Part shown: positions 12,312 through 24,891 of the stretch, piece by piece | How the letters are laid out: each line of letters opens with the position of its first letter | Numbering within the stretch: the stretch's first letter is position 1 | Assembly: GCA_963556695.1 (NCBI GenBank) | Contig: CAUWAG010000011.1 | Location: 186,001 to 250,000, forward strand | From: Anthostomella pinea | Lineage: Eukaryota; Ascomycota; Sordariomycetes; Xylariales; Xylariaceae | DNA length: 64,000 nucleotides | Reading direction: 5' to 3' | Notes under the pieces: generated by a model | What the model was told of the DNA's origin: nothing | Seen by the model: only the letters and a program-made list of their open reading frames with translations | Databases searched by the model: none | Program-made: the position numbers and the translations under genes

Positions 12312-14593
12312 TCAACCGCCGCTCGGCCGAGTCTCTTCGTCGTCGCTGACAAGGCTTTCAAAATCCGACCCATCAAAAGCCTCCATCATAGCCTCTTGAT
12401 CGTCGGCTATGCCAATAGATCGGAAGAGGTGGTCGCTAACGACTTTGCGCTGGCCCTTTTCATGAACAAAATGGTCCGCCCGGTGGACGAACCAGGACTT
12501 GTTAGCGTCGAACCAAGCGTCCATATCTTCGAGGCGACGCCCTCTGGTCTCCACCACCAAAAAGTATATGACAGGCACAAAGACGGCGTTGAGGACGGCA
12601 AAGATCATGTAGAACCCCCAGCCCAGGTGGGTGATCCCCGGCGGTGTGGCCTGCACGACGGCCCAGTTGAACAGCCAGTCGCAGGCCGTTGCGAGGGCGG
12701 CGCCTTTGGTGCGCATGCCGAGGCTGTTGACTTCGGCCTGTTCATTTATCGTGTTAGCAAAACCTAACTAGGAACCTCTCACAGTTCGACTGCAGATCGA
12801 CATCAACATCAGCACGAGGAGCAGGGGTGTTGCTTACAGGATAAAGCCACGGCACAGACAACCACCCCGAAGCAAAGCTCGTAAAGAAAAACCAAATAAA
12901 AACCGTGGCCACAGTCCCCGGAACAGCATTCCCCGGCATGGCATCCCCAACACCAACCCCCACACCAACCCCCAAAAACGCCAAACTCATAGCCGCCGCG
13001 CCGCCCATCAGCAACGGCCGCCGTCCAACGCGGTCAATCCAAGCCACACTCGCACTCGCCGCGAAAAAGTACGACACCGCATTCGCAGCGCTCACCCACC
13101 TCGCCGTAAGCTCCGGCAGCCCGACACTCCTATGCAGCACGACGGGCAGGTAATACCCCAGCACATTGACGCCGCTTAGTTGCTGGAAGGATTGCAGGAG
13201 CATGCCTAGGGCGACTCTGCGCGTGGCGCGGCCGCCGTGGAAGAGCTGGACCCAGGAGGCTTGGGCGGCTTGCTCGGCCTGGACGGACTGGCGGATCGAC
13301 TCGAATTCTGCCTCGATGTCGTGAGAGTTCAGGAGGAGCATGACGTGCTTGGCTTCGGCGTCGCGGTTGCGGGATAGGAGCCAGCGGGGGGATTCTGGTA
13401 CTGTTGTGTTGTAAGTCGAGTATGCTCGTCTGGGAGTGGGCTTGACGTGGTGTTGGGGCCAATGGGGGTTTGATATGTACACTCGGCCCTCATAAGTCGC
13501 CGTACGCGGCATGTTAATAAGACTGCAGATCACCCCGTGAATATTTCGGAATTCTGGAATAAGCAAAAAGGAATAAGCAGCTGTGGTTTGATACGCCACG
13601 CTCAATGCTTATTCCACGGTACTTCTTCCGATTTGATGGATATCCCGTTGATTGCTAGACGGGGGAAGCACGGAGACTTATGAGGGCTCAGTGTAAAGTA
13701 TGTATGAATACAATGGCCACGGAGGTAAATAACCCACTCGGTGAAGCTGGTGTTGAGCCATGTCGAGAACACTCCGTGGGTAAGAAAGGGTACTTACACA
13801 TCGCCACCAGCACAAGAATCACCACAACAAAAAGAAGCTGAATCCCAAGACTAGCAGCCCCAACAGGTCAGTAACTTATGGATCAGGCGAATTGACCATG
13901 CGTCAGTGTCCAGGTGTGACGGGCAGCTTACGGAAATCTCCACTGCGCTTCTGTGAGTAGAGGACTGCAAGCAAGGGTGATAAAAGACGCAATAGCAAAC
14001 CCAAGGATATTAACCGCCATCTCCTTGACGACAGCCATACCCTTGGCGCTATGATGCGCCGTCTCGACATGCCAGACGGGCGCCGTGGCGGTATTGCCGC
14101 CGTTGCCGATCCCCGCCACGATTCTTCCCCATACCATCATATCCATACTACCGGCAGCCGTCTGGAGGACAATCCCAGAAGCCATGATGACGGTAAACAC
14201 CAGGAGCATTCGCCGCCGGCCTAGTGTTTCGCCGATGAAGAGGGCGAGTAGGGCGCCGGCGAAACAACCTAGGTCGTAGCAGGCTGTGACCCAGCCTTGT
14301 TGGGCGGGCGAGGGGTGCTGGAAGTAGGAGAGGAAGGAATGGCCGACTATTATGCCACCGAATACGCCCTGTTCGTAGCCGAAGAGCATCATGGTGGCGC
14401 CGGCGGCGATGGAGATGCCGCCGTGTAGGGCGTGTGGGGTTTTGAAGAAGCGGCCTTGTCCATGGCGTTTTGGGGGTGTTGAAGTCGAAGTGGGAGTTGG
14501 GGGTTTTAGGGGTGATAATTCGATGTGAGCACCGCCTGCCAACTTCTCGCTTTCCTCCTCCCCACCACCGTCGTCGAGCCGGGCGTAAGACAT
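12312..14593 (-). CDS. MFS sugar transporter, four exons, 567 aa
   Basis: Predicted exons are 14593-13932, 13850-13798, 13400-12838 and 12737-12312, all joined by GT...AG introns with phases that agree, giving 567 residues. Family signatures appear in order: GYEQGVFGG (72-80), GETLGRRR (121-128), PVWHVE (172-177), PESPRWL (240-246, created by the exon 2/3 junction), QLSGVNVLGYYLP, DRVGRRPLLMGG, SVPWLYPAEVNSLGMRTKGA across the exon 3/4 junction, and VVETRGRRLEDMD. These mark the fungal sugar-porter family: a 12-helix plasma-membrane protein moving hexoses or related sugars down a gradient or with protons. Length and motifs are complete. The acidic, Pro/Thr-rich N-tail (1-45) is cytosolic in this family. 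The substrate cannot be read from sequence. Intron 2 (397 bp) is unusually long and should be checked with transcripts. Confidence 0.88.
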
Positions 14594-15074
14594 GATAAGT
14601 TACAGGTTACCTACCCGAGAACCTTGGGGTTAGTCTCGGGCGAGTGATGCTGGACTCGACACATGCAGAAGATCCTCGTTGGAGTGAGAGGGTGTGAGTG
14701 AGTGTGAACATGTATGTAAATGTGCAAAAGCTGAGGTATCATTGTCAAAATCGGACATGTCGGAATCCTAAAAGGGGCTGCGCGAGATGAGGCGCAATCT
14801 CTCAATCTGAGACGCGAGAAAAGTGGACGGACGACATGGATGCAGTCCCGACAGCCCCGATTCCCCAGTGTATCGTCTGGGCAGTCCCGCAGTTCCCCCC
14901 CTTTTACTCCACACGGGGTACTACTACTACCCCTTATCATTTATGGGTAAGTAGGGGGAATCGACACCATCGACAAGAGGATCTACCCTCCGCGCTGCAC
15001 GGGCCACTCTGCAACTGCAATCGAGCAGAACGAGAAGCGAGTCATGCTCGTTATGCTGCAGCGCCGGCAAGGAT
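14594..15074. other. Upstream region of the sugar transporter gene
   Basis: Divergent spacer that should contain the promoter of the minus-strand transporter. CT/GA-rich and GTGTGAG-type tracts occur at 14680-14730. No clear TATA box was found in a sensible place. Confidence 0.4.
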
Positions 15075-15365
15075 GTGCATGGTGGGGTTGCATCGCGGGG
15101 GCAGAGCTCAACTTCGGCATTTGCACTCACATCGACCAAACCATACTTAAGTAGACACATGGACGTTTACAACAGTGATGTTACGCCAGCCAACCTACAG
15201 GGCGACAGTACTAAGCTAGTAAGACAAGAAATAGGTAAAAATATTTATCGTCTAAAAAGGGCGGCAACGTGTAAACGACGATGTAGCGATTGTAGCAACA
15301 CTAGCCATAATGCGCGAACTTGTACAATAGAGATAAAAACCTCTGACAAAAAAGAATACGATTAA
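15075..15365 (+). pseudogene. C-terminal remnant of a transposase-type protein with CCHC zinc knuckle
   Basis: The frame ends with CKRRCSDCSNTSHNARTC, a C-x2-C-x4-H-x4-C zinc knuckle preceded by a basic segment. This arrangement is typical of the C-terminus of fungal pogo/Fot-type transposases and similar mobile-element proteins. It stops where the AT-rich block begins (about 15366). Everything upstream that would carry the DDE domain is missing, so it reads as a relic. A retroelement Gag tail is the alternative. Confidence 0.5.
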
Positions 15366-16824
15366 ATAAATTAAATTAAATGCATTATAATAAAGTTATT
15401 TAATATGGCAGTTAAAGAGTTCATAACGAGTGCCAACTACGTTGATAAAAATATGTGAATAATATACTTATTACGAAAAAGCTTAATCTAACCTTATTAC
15501 TTTACAATAAGTATAAATGACTATAACTAGAATTACAACAGCTTAAAAAATGTTAACTTTAATAGCTTTACCTAGTGTTAAACTATACTTACGTCGAGCT
15601 TATACTATATAAATAAAAACGAAGATATTAAATCCCGTTTTATAGCGGCCAAACTATTTATAAATATACCGATTTTTTTCTTTAAAAAGGTTTTTTTTTT
15701 AATTATGTTAAAAACTCTTCGCTATTAACTTTAATAATTGTGCTTCAATACCGAACCTTAATACTTTCAAACTTAGTTTAAACGATATTTTTGGGCCTTG
15801 CTTGTACGGTCTCGTAATAACGATTTAAATTTTAATAAGAAAAGGTCTTTTAGTAACCTTATTTTAAGCCTTAATTAAATAAAAGAAATACTAAAAGAAT
15901 TAAAGTTTACCTTTAAGCTAAATTATTTAAAAATATATTAATGACCCCTCCTCTTATTATAAAAAGAGTAATACTATTAAAATGCGTACGCTTATTACCT
16001 TTTTAAAAGCCGATAAGTAAGCTAAGTATGTTAACATTTTATCATTTCTTTAATCAAACTAAATACTTATTTAATGCTTAAAAACGGATTATTAAAAGTC
16101 CGCTCATAAACCTTTTAATGAAAAGCAATAAACTAGTTAACTATTTTTTAAATAAATAAATTAAGAATATTTATTTTAAAAGGCGTAGTTAATATTAAAC
16201 GATTTTAATTACGTAGAATTTAAAGTTGAAATTAACAATATAAGAACTTTTATATAAGTATTTAAAGTAATAAAAAGCTTAGTTATAAAGTACTTAGTCT
16301 AAAAAACTTGCCTTTTTTACTATTGTAGTTTTAAAACTACTTATAATAAGTTATAACGCTTATAGCCTTCTTTAATAAGTATATTTTTAATTTATAAAAC
16401 TTGATTAAAGCTTTTTATAAGAAAAGAACAATATAATTATAACAAAGCTATTTCTTAGTTTATTCGTAGTTATACTGTTTAAAAACTTGCCTTTTAAAAT
16501 AAGCAGGTTAACGATTATAACCGCTATTATAACAGGGTGGCTCGCAACCTTTTTATTATCACTTTTATAATGCTAGTACTTATAGATAATATGCAAGATA
16601 GATGATTTAAAAGCGTTAAAATTATTAGCGTTATGAAAAGCTAAACAGGTAGTTACCACTTTATTTCGGATTAAAATGCCAGTTTTAAAAGAGAGATAAT
16701 ATAACGGTTAAAAGAAGTTAATAGTTAAACCTCGAAGAACTGGCTATAAATTGTAAAGAAGTTATAATAAAACGAAAGGGCCGTTTGATAATATTAAGCT
16801 ATTATATTACAAAAAGGTTGATAG

Positions 16825-17026
16825 TGTTAGAACAGGCTTGAACGATCAATCATAATACTCGAGTATAGGGTTAAGGTCATGATGTTACTGATGGTTAGAA
16901 TGAGAGGTCTAGCTGGACTCGCAGGTCTGGCTAAGTGACCTGACAATCCGGTATCTAATCTCTTATCTAATCATACATATGGGTTTGGTATGAATGGTTT
17001 GAATGTGGAATCGTATGGATCTATTA
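16825..17026 (+). repeat. Solo LTR, family 1, copy B
   Basis: The 202-bp element starts TGTTAGAACAGGCTTGAACG, ends GGATCTATTA and is collinear with the copy at 25862-26063. The flanking pentamers are GATAG and CATAG, a near-match. The ending differs from the family end GGATCCAACA mainly by C-to-T changes. Confidence 0.75.
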
Positions 17027-17749
17027 CATAGGTATAATGAAATAAATAACATCTTATTAAAAACTTGTTTATAAAACATTGTATTTATCTTTATTACGTT
17101 TACTTAACAAACGTTAACGTTATATAATTTATATATTATATTATATACGTTTAGTCTGCATAACTTTAATAAGAAATAAATTAATAAATTGATGTTACAA
17201 GTTATGTGGCAGGCCTCAGTAAAACAAAATGGGTAGATATGATATATATACCGTCGTTATACTAGTAAAATAAAATTGGTAAAAAGAATACCTATTCTCG
17301 TTATTATAGTAAAATTAGATAAGTAGAAAAGCTACGTACTTACGGCTAAAAATAGCAGAATTAATAAATATTTTTACAAGGTTTAGTAAAAAAGCTATGT
17401 ATTTATTAGCGTAGATTTTACGATATACGTAAAAGATTACTAACTTAAATATTGTTTTAATTAAAAGAAGGCTTATCTATTAAAATTTAGTTCTTATTTT
17501 CGACATTTTCGCTTCTTGTTTAATTATAATTACTTTTTTTACCTTATTATTATACTTTTGATTAGTAGGTAGTTTTGTAAGTAGCTTGTTTTATCAACTT
17601 GTTTTTATTTTGATTATAAGCTTTTTTATCTTTTTCTTCTTTTAATATTATAACTATTAACTAGATATACTTATAAAGACTTGTCTTTTAACACCTTTAA
17701 TACTGCCGTTATTTAAATTATATTTATAACTCCACTGCTATTTAATATA

Positions 17750-18066
17750 AACCTTGTATGGAAAAGATCGGTTCAGTGGTTCAGGTCATCATGTTGCTTA
17801 CATTCTGGGTGCGGATCTACCCTTGGGTCTTGGGACCTGTTCAGGTACTAAATACACATACCAACTTCAAAGCAATGCCCAGCCTTTGATCCGGAGGGTA
17901 AAGATCCCTTGTCCCAGATACACTAAAGCTCAAAGCCCGCTTCTAGGCTGTTCCTTCCTTTCAGTGCTGCTGTCAGCCTTGTCAGCCTTGTCACCCCTAG
18001 AAGCGTGCTACAGCACACCTGTGAGCCACCCGACTGCTTACATCTTCCTAGTTATTAAACGATAAA
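17750..18066. other. GC-normal island inside the AT-rich block
   Basis: About 315 bases of normal composition, with sharp edges against AT-rich DNA on both sides. It holds a 103-codon ORF with no known motif. I found no terminal repeats or target duplication. It may be a fragment of an insertion that escaped RIP. Confidence 0.4.
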
Positions 18067-18725
18067 AGCTAAAGCCACCTGTTTAACTTGTTATGTGTGC
18101 TATAATAAGAAGTACGACTTAATATGAAGCCTTTAATAGTATAATTTTTTTTTAATAAAACCGATAAAACCGTTAATTTATAGGATAATACTTATTACAA
18201 CTATTTTATTATATGCGAGATCTTATAACATACTCGATCGATAATACTTGACTTTTATAACGGGCTCATAAATAACGTGATTTAGCTTTTAATTAAACCG
18301 TTAATAACATTGGAAGTTTGAAAGGGCGGTATGAACGAAGTAATAGTATTAGCTGCTTTATCGTTTTTAAATAAGGTAAAATATGTCTTATGAAAATCGT
18401 TCCTTTTTAACTACAGTTAAACCACTTAATAAATTATAGATAATAATGATATCGATCTCATAATAAATTTTAATATTAAAATAATAATATACGTGGTAAA
18501 AAATACTAATAATAAAGAGGTAAAATATGTTAATAAACCCAGTAATTTCCATATCGTTAAATATTACGCTTTCTAAGCCGACTTAAAAGTCAAAAAGTCG
18601 ATCTATAAAAAATGATAAAGTGTTATTATTGCTTATATTATTTTGAATATTAAGTATAAACAGTTTATAAACCGCTTATTTTAAGCATATATTATAATAC
18701 TTATATATAACGATTATTTCGCTTC

Positions 18726-19140
18726 TGTTGGATCCATGCAATTCCAGCCTGCAAACCATCTATACCAGAACCCACATGTATGATTAGATAAGAGATTAGA
18801 TACCGGATTGTGAGGTCACTTAGCCAGACCTGCAGGTCCAGCTAGACCTCTCAATCCAACCATCAGCTGTCACGGCGAGTGGCACCTAAGACGAGACAAA
18901 GCAGACGACAAGGGGGTAACCGACTCTATAGACGAAAATATCGAAGATGAAGAAAGGAAGGAAAGAGAGCTAGATACAGGTGGGAGACAGAGCTATCTAG
19001 ATGAACCCCTGGCCAGGGTGTGATGTGGGGCGCAGTAGGTTGCGCTGGTGTGTGCCTTCATACTGCCCTCACATCAGCAACATCATGACCTTGACCCCAT
19101 ACTCGAGTATTATGATTGATCGTTCAAGCCTGTTCCAACA
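18726..19140 (-). repeat. Solo LTR, family 1, copy C, split by another LTR
   Basis: Read on the minus strand it starts TGTTGGAACAGGCTTGAACG and ends GGATCCAACA. Flanking pentamers are GCTTC (18721-18725) and GTTTC (19141-19145), a target duplication with one C/T difference. A second LTR with its own target duplication sits inside (18868-19073). Without that insert the element is 204 bp, like the other copies. Confidence 0.85.
18868..19073. repeat. Solo LTR, family 2, nested, TSD TCAGC
   Basis: The 206-bp element runs from TGTCACGG to CCCTCACA and is flanked by perfect TCAGC repeats at 18863-18867 and 19074-19078. Its ends resemble, in the opposite orientation, those of the LTR at 30443-30681 (TGTGA...CCGTGACA). 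It must have inserted after the surrounding family 1 LTR. Confidence 0.85.
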
Positions 19141-19392
19141 GTTTCTTTACTTTTTATTATTTAACACTTTTAATCAAAACTGTTAAGTTATTAAACTTAA
19201 AAACAGTTATTATTTAAAAATTTCACCGATTTTATTATACCTATTTTTCCTCGCTATTATAAAAGCAGTGTTTTTTAAGTTATAAGACGGCTAAATATAA
19301 GGTGCATTTTTAATAGCTACCTTTAAAATAATGTCAACTTCATTTGTAGTTAAAAATAACCGAACTACTTTTTTATAACTATATATCGTTAC

Positions 19393-19584
19393 TGTGGAAA
19401 GGCTGCGAATCAATCCAGGTCATAATGCTCGAGCTTGGTGTCGGATTCTGATGTTGTAGATTGATTGATTGTGCAAAACCTGACTGGGCACGAAGGTCCA
19501 GTCAAGTAGCCGCACTTGCTTATCTAATTGTTCCTTGTACTTATCTAATCATACAGGTAGAATGAGGTTCGCGCGGATCTAATA
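19393..19584 (-). repeat. Copia 3' LTR (left copy)
   Basis: 192 bp, beginning TGTGGAAAGGCTGCGAATCA on the plus strand. Compared with the right copy it has three C-to-T differences, including both in the terminal decamer (GGATCTAATA against GGATCCAACA), plus two neighbouring substitutions. Confidence 0.93.
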
Positions 19585-19629
19585 TAGGATACTCTCTCTT
19601 TTGTCGTTGCCGATTCCATTCCATCCAAA

Positions 19630-20376
19630 TCAACGTTGAACCCAGCCCTCGACTCGAATCGTTGTCTTATTGTCAGAAACAAGGCTATCGAGAGCTTTAT
19701 TCGGTGACGACTTTGTCATTGAGTCAGCGGGGTTATCTTCGCCATGGATCCATCGGACCTCCGTGATCTCACGGTTCTCGTATGATTGTCGCAGTGCCAT
19801 AAGGTCAATCATCAGTCGTTTTTCGCTGGTAGTGCCAAGTTGAACGAGGCACTGGTACAGCGAGTACGAGTCTGTGTAAAGGATCAAAGGAATCATTGGC
19901 AGTTCAAGTCGTTGACAGATAGTGGCTAGTGTGCGATGGATCACATAGCCATAGTCGTATCCAGCTACCATGCCGTAGATTTCAGAAGCCAGAACACTCC
20001 GAGTAATTCTTTTGCATTTAGTAGAGGACCAGTGAACAATGTTGCCGCTCAGATCAAATGTGAATTTCTCGCCATCGTCTGAGGATTCGTTTCCCAGGAC
20101 AATAACAAACCCAATCTGTGAAGATTGGTCTTTGTTGTTTGCAAATGATCCGTCAACAAACACAAACAGCTTAGCAGTAGACAGGTTCATCGCAATGAAT
20201 CGAAGTCCGCGTGACTTGTTGTCCAATTGCCAGTAGATCCGTTGGTTCAATGCCTTGACATCCTCGTCAGTAGGCTCCTGAGACTGAGCTGCAACAGAGT
20301 AATCGAAAGCGGCCTCAGGTTGGCATATAGAGGCGATGTATGCTCCTCTCGCTCGCTGCTTAACAAATCGTTGTTT
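19630..20376 (-). pseudogene. Copia Pol C-terminus: end of RT and RNase H
   Basis: This continues the Pol frame directly after TAA at 20379-20377. RNase H carboxylates are visible in FVFVDGSFANNK, LASEIYG, LILYTDSYSLY and WIHGEDNPADSMTK. The segment between the stop and the RNase H domain (KQRFVKQRARGAYIASICQP) is coherent coding sequence, so the stop is a point change (CAA to TAA fits) and not a domain boundary. The protein ends at 19630, just before the 3' LTR, as expected. RNase H removes the RNA strand during reverse transcription in the particle. Confidence 0.88.
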
Positions 20377-23300
20377 TTAAGTCTCATCTTTTACATTAAC
20401 AAGAGCCAGCTTGTCAGCTTGTCCTTTCTGAATTGCTGTAACAGTCTTGGCGTGAAACTCTAGGCGGCATCCATTGAAATCGCCAGCTGAACCATCATCG
20501 AACTCTGTTCGTGGCTTTGTCTTGTAGCCTACGGTCTTCATTTCGTGCTCTTCTTTCTCCAGAAAGCCGGGAGAACCGATAATGAATGTATCGTCGGTTT
20601 GGAGGGCTGAGATAGCAAAGTCGTCACTTTTCTTTGTAATGAACAAGCAAGGGTCGTATACAGATGTTTCCATCTCTAGCTTCTCCTTGTGGTAGACTGA
20701 GTACGTGTCGTACCAGTGGTTGCCAGCTTCTGCGACTCCATACAGGGGCTTGTCTACGCGAAGAATCGTACCCTCTGGATACTTTGTCTTTAATTCAATA
20801 GGTAGTTTACAAAGAACTAAACGATTCATCGGATGTTGAGATTGCATATAGGCCATGGTGATGTCACGGGATGCAGCAGTGCACCCTTGCTGTCTCAGAG
20901 AAGGGGTAATGGCCAGTGCCAGTTGTTGGCTACATCGCATGATTATCGGAGCTTGGGTCATGATATTATGTTTTTCATGATCGTTATATCCTTGAACAAT
21001 GAGTCTACTTTTCTCGTAAGGGCGGTCATTGACACCTTTGACAGCGCGGACGAGACGAGAGCTGAAAAGTCGGGTATCGCCGTGAACCATAGGGTCGAAC
21101 AGGATAAGGACCAGTACTTCATTGGCGAACAAAGACTCGATCTCAAGAACGTCTGCTTGTTCGAATGGCTCTCCGGGGGTTGTGATCTTTCCTTCATTTC
21201 GCAATTTCAAGGCAAGAGCGTGGTCAGCGCGCTCTTTATGCGATAAGAAGATTGTATAGGAATATTGCTGGACGGGCAATCCAGCAAAGCTTACATCTGC
21301 GGCGTTTACAGAGACGTGGTGGATCATGTGCACTTTCTTGGGTCGGCCACGATAACGATTTGGAATTTGGTCCGGGACAGGGATCTTTGGAGGACATCCG
21401 CGACGACGGGGTAGTACCGGTTCGGGGTATTCGAACGAGGTAGGAGTATCTGGGTCATCGGGCTTTGGAGTATCCAATTTCGTTTCAGGGTGATGGTTGT
21501 ATGGTTTGACATGTGTCCGCGGGAATGAAGCTGGGCTGTTGAGCATTTCAACGGTCACTTCTCGGTCCGTCACTGATAGTACCTTATATGGGCCTTGGTA
21601 TTTATCTTTTTCACAATAGACAAGAACTTCATTGCCGATAGGTAGAGAGAGAGGCAGCGTTAGAGTCGTGTCAGGGCCGTTTCTGGTGTTTAGAGCACTC
21701 TGAACATCGCGTTTGGCTCGAATCCTTCGTAGTTCGGCCATGGCTTTGGCTTGGGCTAAGACACGCTGGGTTTGCGACGCGGTTGGGGGTGAATCTAGTG
21801 TTACGCGTGGATAGGCTCCAAATACCAAGAGTGTAGGTACAAGCCCGTCTAGACCTGCGGTGTCGTTCACTGCTTTTACCGCCATCTGGAGGGCAGCTTC
21901 TTGGGAGATCTCAGGTGATTCGGCTCGGATGATCTCGTAAGAGCGTCGAATGGGGTTGTGGTATCGTTCGATCTTGCCAATAGACCAATGTGCTTCGACG
22001 GGAATCTGGTGACAAGTGATTCCCAAGAGTCGGGCTTCTGCTCGGAATTCCATAGCTGCAAAATTGGTACCAGCATCGTGTGTCAGGACGTCGGGTGGAC
22101 CAAGGTAGGTATCAATCCAGCATCTTTTGAGTGCTTGCCAAGTTTCTCTAGCGGATAAATTGAGGAGGAATTGTACTGCTTGAAAGGCTGTTGCAGCGTC
22201 AACACAATGGAGCACAGGTTTTCCATCCAGGTACATGACATCGACAATAATCTCATAATTAAAATCAACATCCTTTTTGATCGAGAACTTGAATCGATGT
22301 GGTGACGGGCCTTTGATCTGGCAGTGGTGGCAAAACTTGTTGATCATTTTGATGGCTTCTTGGTCAACAGGGTTGCCAGACCTTTCCAAAAGCTTGTGGA
22401 GTTTATGAACAGAAGGATGACCAAACCGAGTGTGGATTCGGCGTAGTTCTGCTTCTGTCAGGAAGATTCCAGTTGACGCGCTTGTCGTCAATGTTGGGAA
22501 AAACCACGGGTGTCCCCACTTGCGGACAATTGGAATAGACTGGCCGTCTCGCTTCTTGAGCATCACATCATCGATGTTGTCATAGATAACGCCAAGGGCG
22601 TCAAGGTCTCTCAAACAGAGGAGAAAGGGTATTGGGGTGTCGATAACATGGAATGTGACGTTTCCAATAGGGGTATCAATGCTTATTGTACCTAGAGAAT
22701 CAAGGGGCTTTCCTCCGCCAAACCTGACTGTGGCTTCTCCAGCGCGTGACTTGTCAATAGAAATCGATGGTGATTCCCGTTTTAGAGCTAGGAATTGTCC
22801 TTTGCCTGCTGTCCAGACTGAAGCAGCGCCAGTATCAGGCATGATCCCTTGGAACGTCAGACTAGTGTATCTATCCAGGACAAAAGTGTCAGGTAAATCG
22901 AGTCGAGATTCCATGTCATCTCGCGAGTCATCTCTAGCAGTCAAAGCATGGTGAAAGGCTCGATTGCTAAGGATAGATGCTGTGAAGAAAGAGGTACTGT
23001 CGTTGCTCACATTTCTGTCAGCATCTGCATGTTGTCTGTATGCCTTTTCGGCGCTAGAGTCAGAGTCTGGTTCGTAGTCAGTTAAGAAGTGGCTGTAGGC
23101 AGCACTTGTAGCTGGCTTTCCCCAAAATTGTTGGTTCTGGCGCCACCTATCTTTAAATTTCCGTTGCTCTTCTCGGGGATGCTTCCACGATCGGCAGCTA
23201 GCGTTGCTACAGATATAACAACGTCTGTTGGGATTGCCAGAGCGCTTGGTGTACTGGTTGTCGTCATGCCGATGAAATCTGCGATCGGTAAGGTGTTGGT

Positions 23301-23721
23301 CAATAGGGTAATAGGTGCTTGTCTTTCGATTCTCAAAGGTTTGCAGCGATTGACGAAGGTCTGAGGCAAGAGCCTCAAACGTCGGTGATGGCTTGAATAA
23401 GGCGTATTCAAGTTCTGGAACACCACTGCATGCGCGCCACACAGTTGCAACCAGCTGTGTCTCGCCGAGATAGGATGGTCCGAGAGCGCAGAGTTGCAGC
23501 TTGTCAAGTAAAGCCTCAAGAACATCTGAGTTAGACTTGGTAGCATTCTTAGGTCGTGTCTTTATAGTGACGAACGTCATAGTAGACCAGTCGCAATGAT
23601 ACTGCCCCCTATTGACTTCTGTGTCGAAGTGCATTTTGAGGCAATTGTACATGTCTGAGAACGTCGAGTAACGGCTGATGTGGTGCATGTAATACTCTCG
23701 AGCGGCACCAGCGAGAGTAAA
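20377..23721 (-). pseudogene. Copia Gag C-terminus, protease, integrase and reverse transcriptase
   Basis: A single open frame from just after TAA (23724-23722) to TAA (20379-20377). In order it shows the end of Gag with a fungal Copia knuckle CYICSNASCRSWKHP (C-x2-C-x4-C-x4-H), the protease motif MPDTGAAS, and the integrase zinc motif ending CHHC. The integrase D-D-E catalytic triad lies in IIVDVMYLD, LTHDAGTNF and GKIERYH, followed by a GPY-like module. The reverse transcriptase has SALQTDDTFIIG, where QTDD replaces the usual YVDD, as in several fungal Copia elements. Catalytic residues look intact. Start and end are nonsense codons inside the larger frame, not real termini. Confidence 0.9.
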
Positions 23722-24738
23722 TTAGAATACTGCGTGGAATTGACTAGGCTCGATGCCAGCGGTGGCGCAGCAGCTCAGGAAGTATCGGATCTTGTCGTCC
23801 AGAATGTCGTATGGTTTCCCAGTATAGCAGTCTGTTTCTTTCCAATACTTGAGAAAGGCTGTACCGGCAGAGGTAGGGAGTGCCTCGTTTGGTACGACCG
23901 TTGGAGGGATCTGGGTATACGGGTCTGGCGGCTGGTTTTGAAGCCATTGGTTGTGCTGGTTATATGTTCCGTATCCATGGTCTGGGGTGACTGAGACGTG
24001 GCAAGGATCAGGAACAAATTGGCCAGTTGCGTATGCCATTGGGGTTTGGTTGGGAAGGATCCTTTGTTGCGGAGTGATCTCAGTGCTTGGTGTTGGTGTT
24101 GTAGGATTGTGCTGTGGAACGTATGATTTGAAGGTGACATTAGCAGAAGCTTGAGGGGTGTTGCCTGCAGGAGTAGTATCGGCACCTTGGTCATCTGCAT
24201 CATCGTCATGATCTTGAGCCAGTGTCATGTAGAAATCAACAAGTTTCCAAACACCAGGGTCAGGGTGTTCTTGTCGTGCTTTTCGAAGTGACTTCTCATC
24301 CCATATTGGAAAGTCTTCTGCGGTAACAAGGTTGGCCAGGGCTTCCGCAATAGAGCCGTTCGTCTTGCCGAGGTAAACGCCCTTGGCAATCAGGCACTTT
24401 CGGAAGGCAGTTCGAATGCTTCGGTTGATCGTTTCGAAGTCTTCTCTCTTCCAACCTTCAAAATCCCCTTGGAAGCTGTAAAAGATTTCGCCGGGGACGG
24501 TTCTTTCCAAACAGGAGAGGTTGTAGCAATCCATACATGCCAAAGCATAAGAATTATAGTCAATGGCATTGCTGTCCATAAGATCGATTGGTTCGGGAAG
24601 GGAAGTTTGGTCAAGGTTGATAGAGTCGGCAAGACCAGTAGGTAGGCCACGGTCAGTAAGGTATCAGATCTTCTTTTGCGTGAGGATCTTTGCGGGATCC
24701 TGAGCATCCTGGGATCCATTGCTATCGTTGTCAGACAT
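23722..24738 (-). pseudogene. Copia Gag N-terminal part
   Basis: The frame opens at ATG 24738-24736 (MSDNDSNGSQDAQDPAKI) and meets TGA at 24666-24664 about 24 codons later. It then continues for 314 codons to TAA at 23724-23722. Translation past that stop gives FTLAGAAREYYMHHI, which joins smoothly to the next segment, so Gag and Pol were one continuous frame. The middle part is a Pro/Thr/Gln-rich linker. Gag would form the virus-like particle. Both stops fit C-to-T changes (CGA to TGA, CAA to TAA). A short product from the internal ATG at 24579 is possible. Confidence 0.8.
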
Positions 24739-24891
24739 CTTATCGGAATGGATGCGACATGAGTGATGGATCGGTGGATTGAAGAAGGGGAGGATGTTAA
24801 GGTTCTGTCAGCAGTTCTAGATGTACAGTCTGCCGCGAGGGAAGGTGTTGATATTGCTGTGCTTGCAGCGTAATCTGATTGCCTCGAGTCG

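Larger units (their letters stand above)
15366..19392. repeat. AT-rich, RIP-like repeat relic block
   Basis: Composition drops sharply at about 15366 to very AT-rich sequence dominated by TTAA, TATA and TTTA words, with CpA and TpG depleted by eye. No ORF above 105 codons survives. This is what RIP leaves of old transposons in Pezizomycotina. GC-normal islands inside it are solo LTRs (16825-17026, 18726-19140) and an unexplained 0.3-kb patch (17750-18066). Confidence 0.75.

Noticed and set aside
13130..13462. A 110-codon minus-strand ORF in another frame within the sugar transporter
   Set aside because: It is a shadow of exon 3, whose frame carries all transporter signatures.
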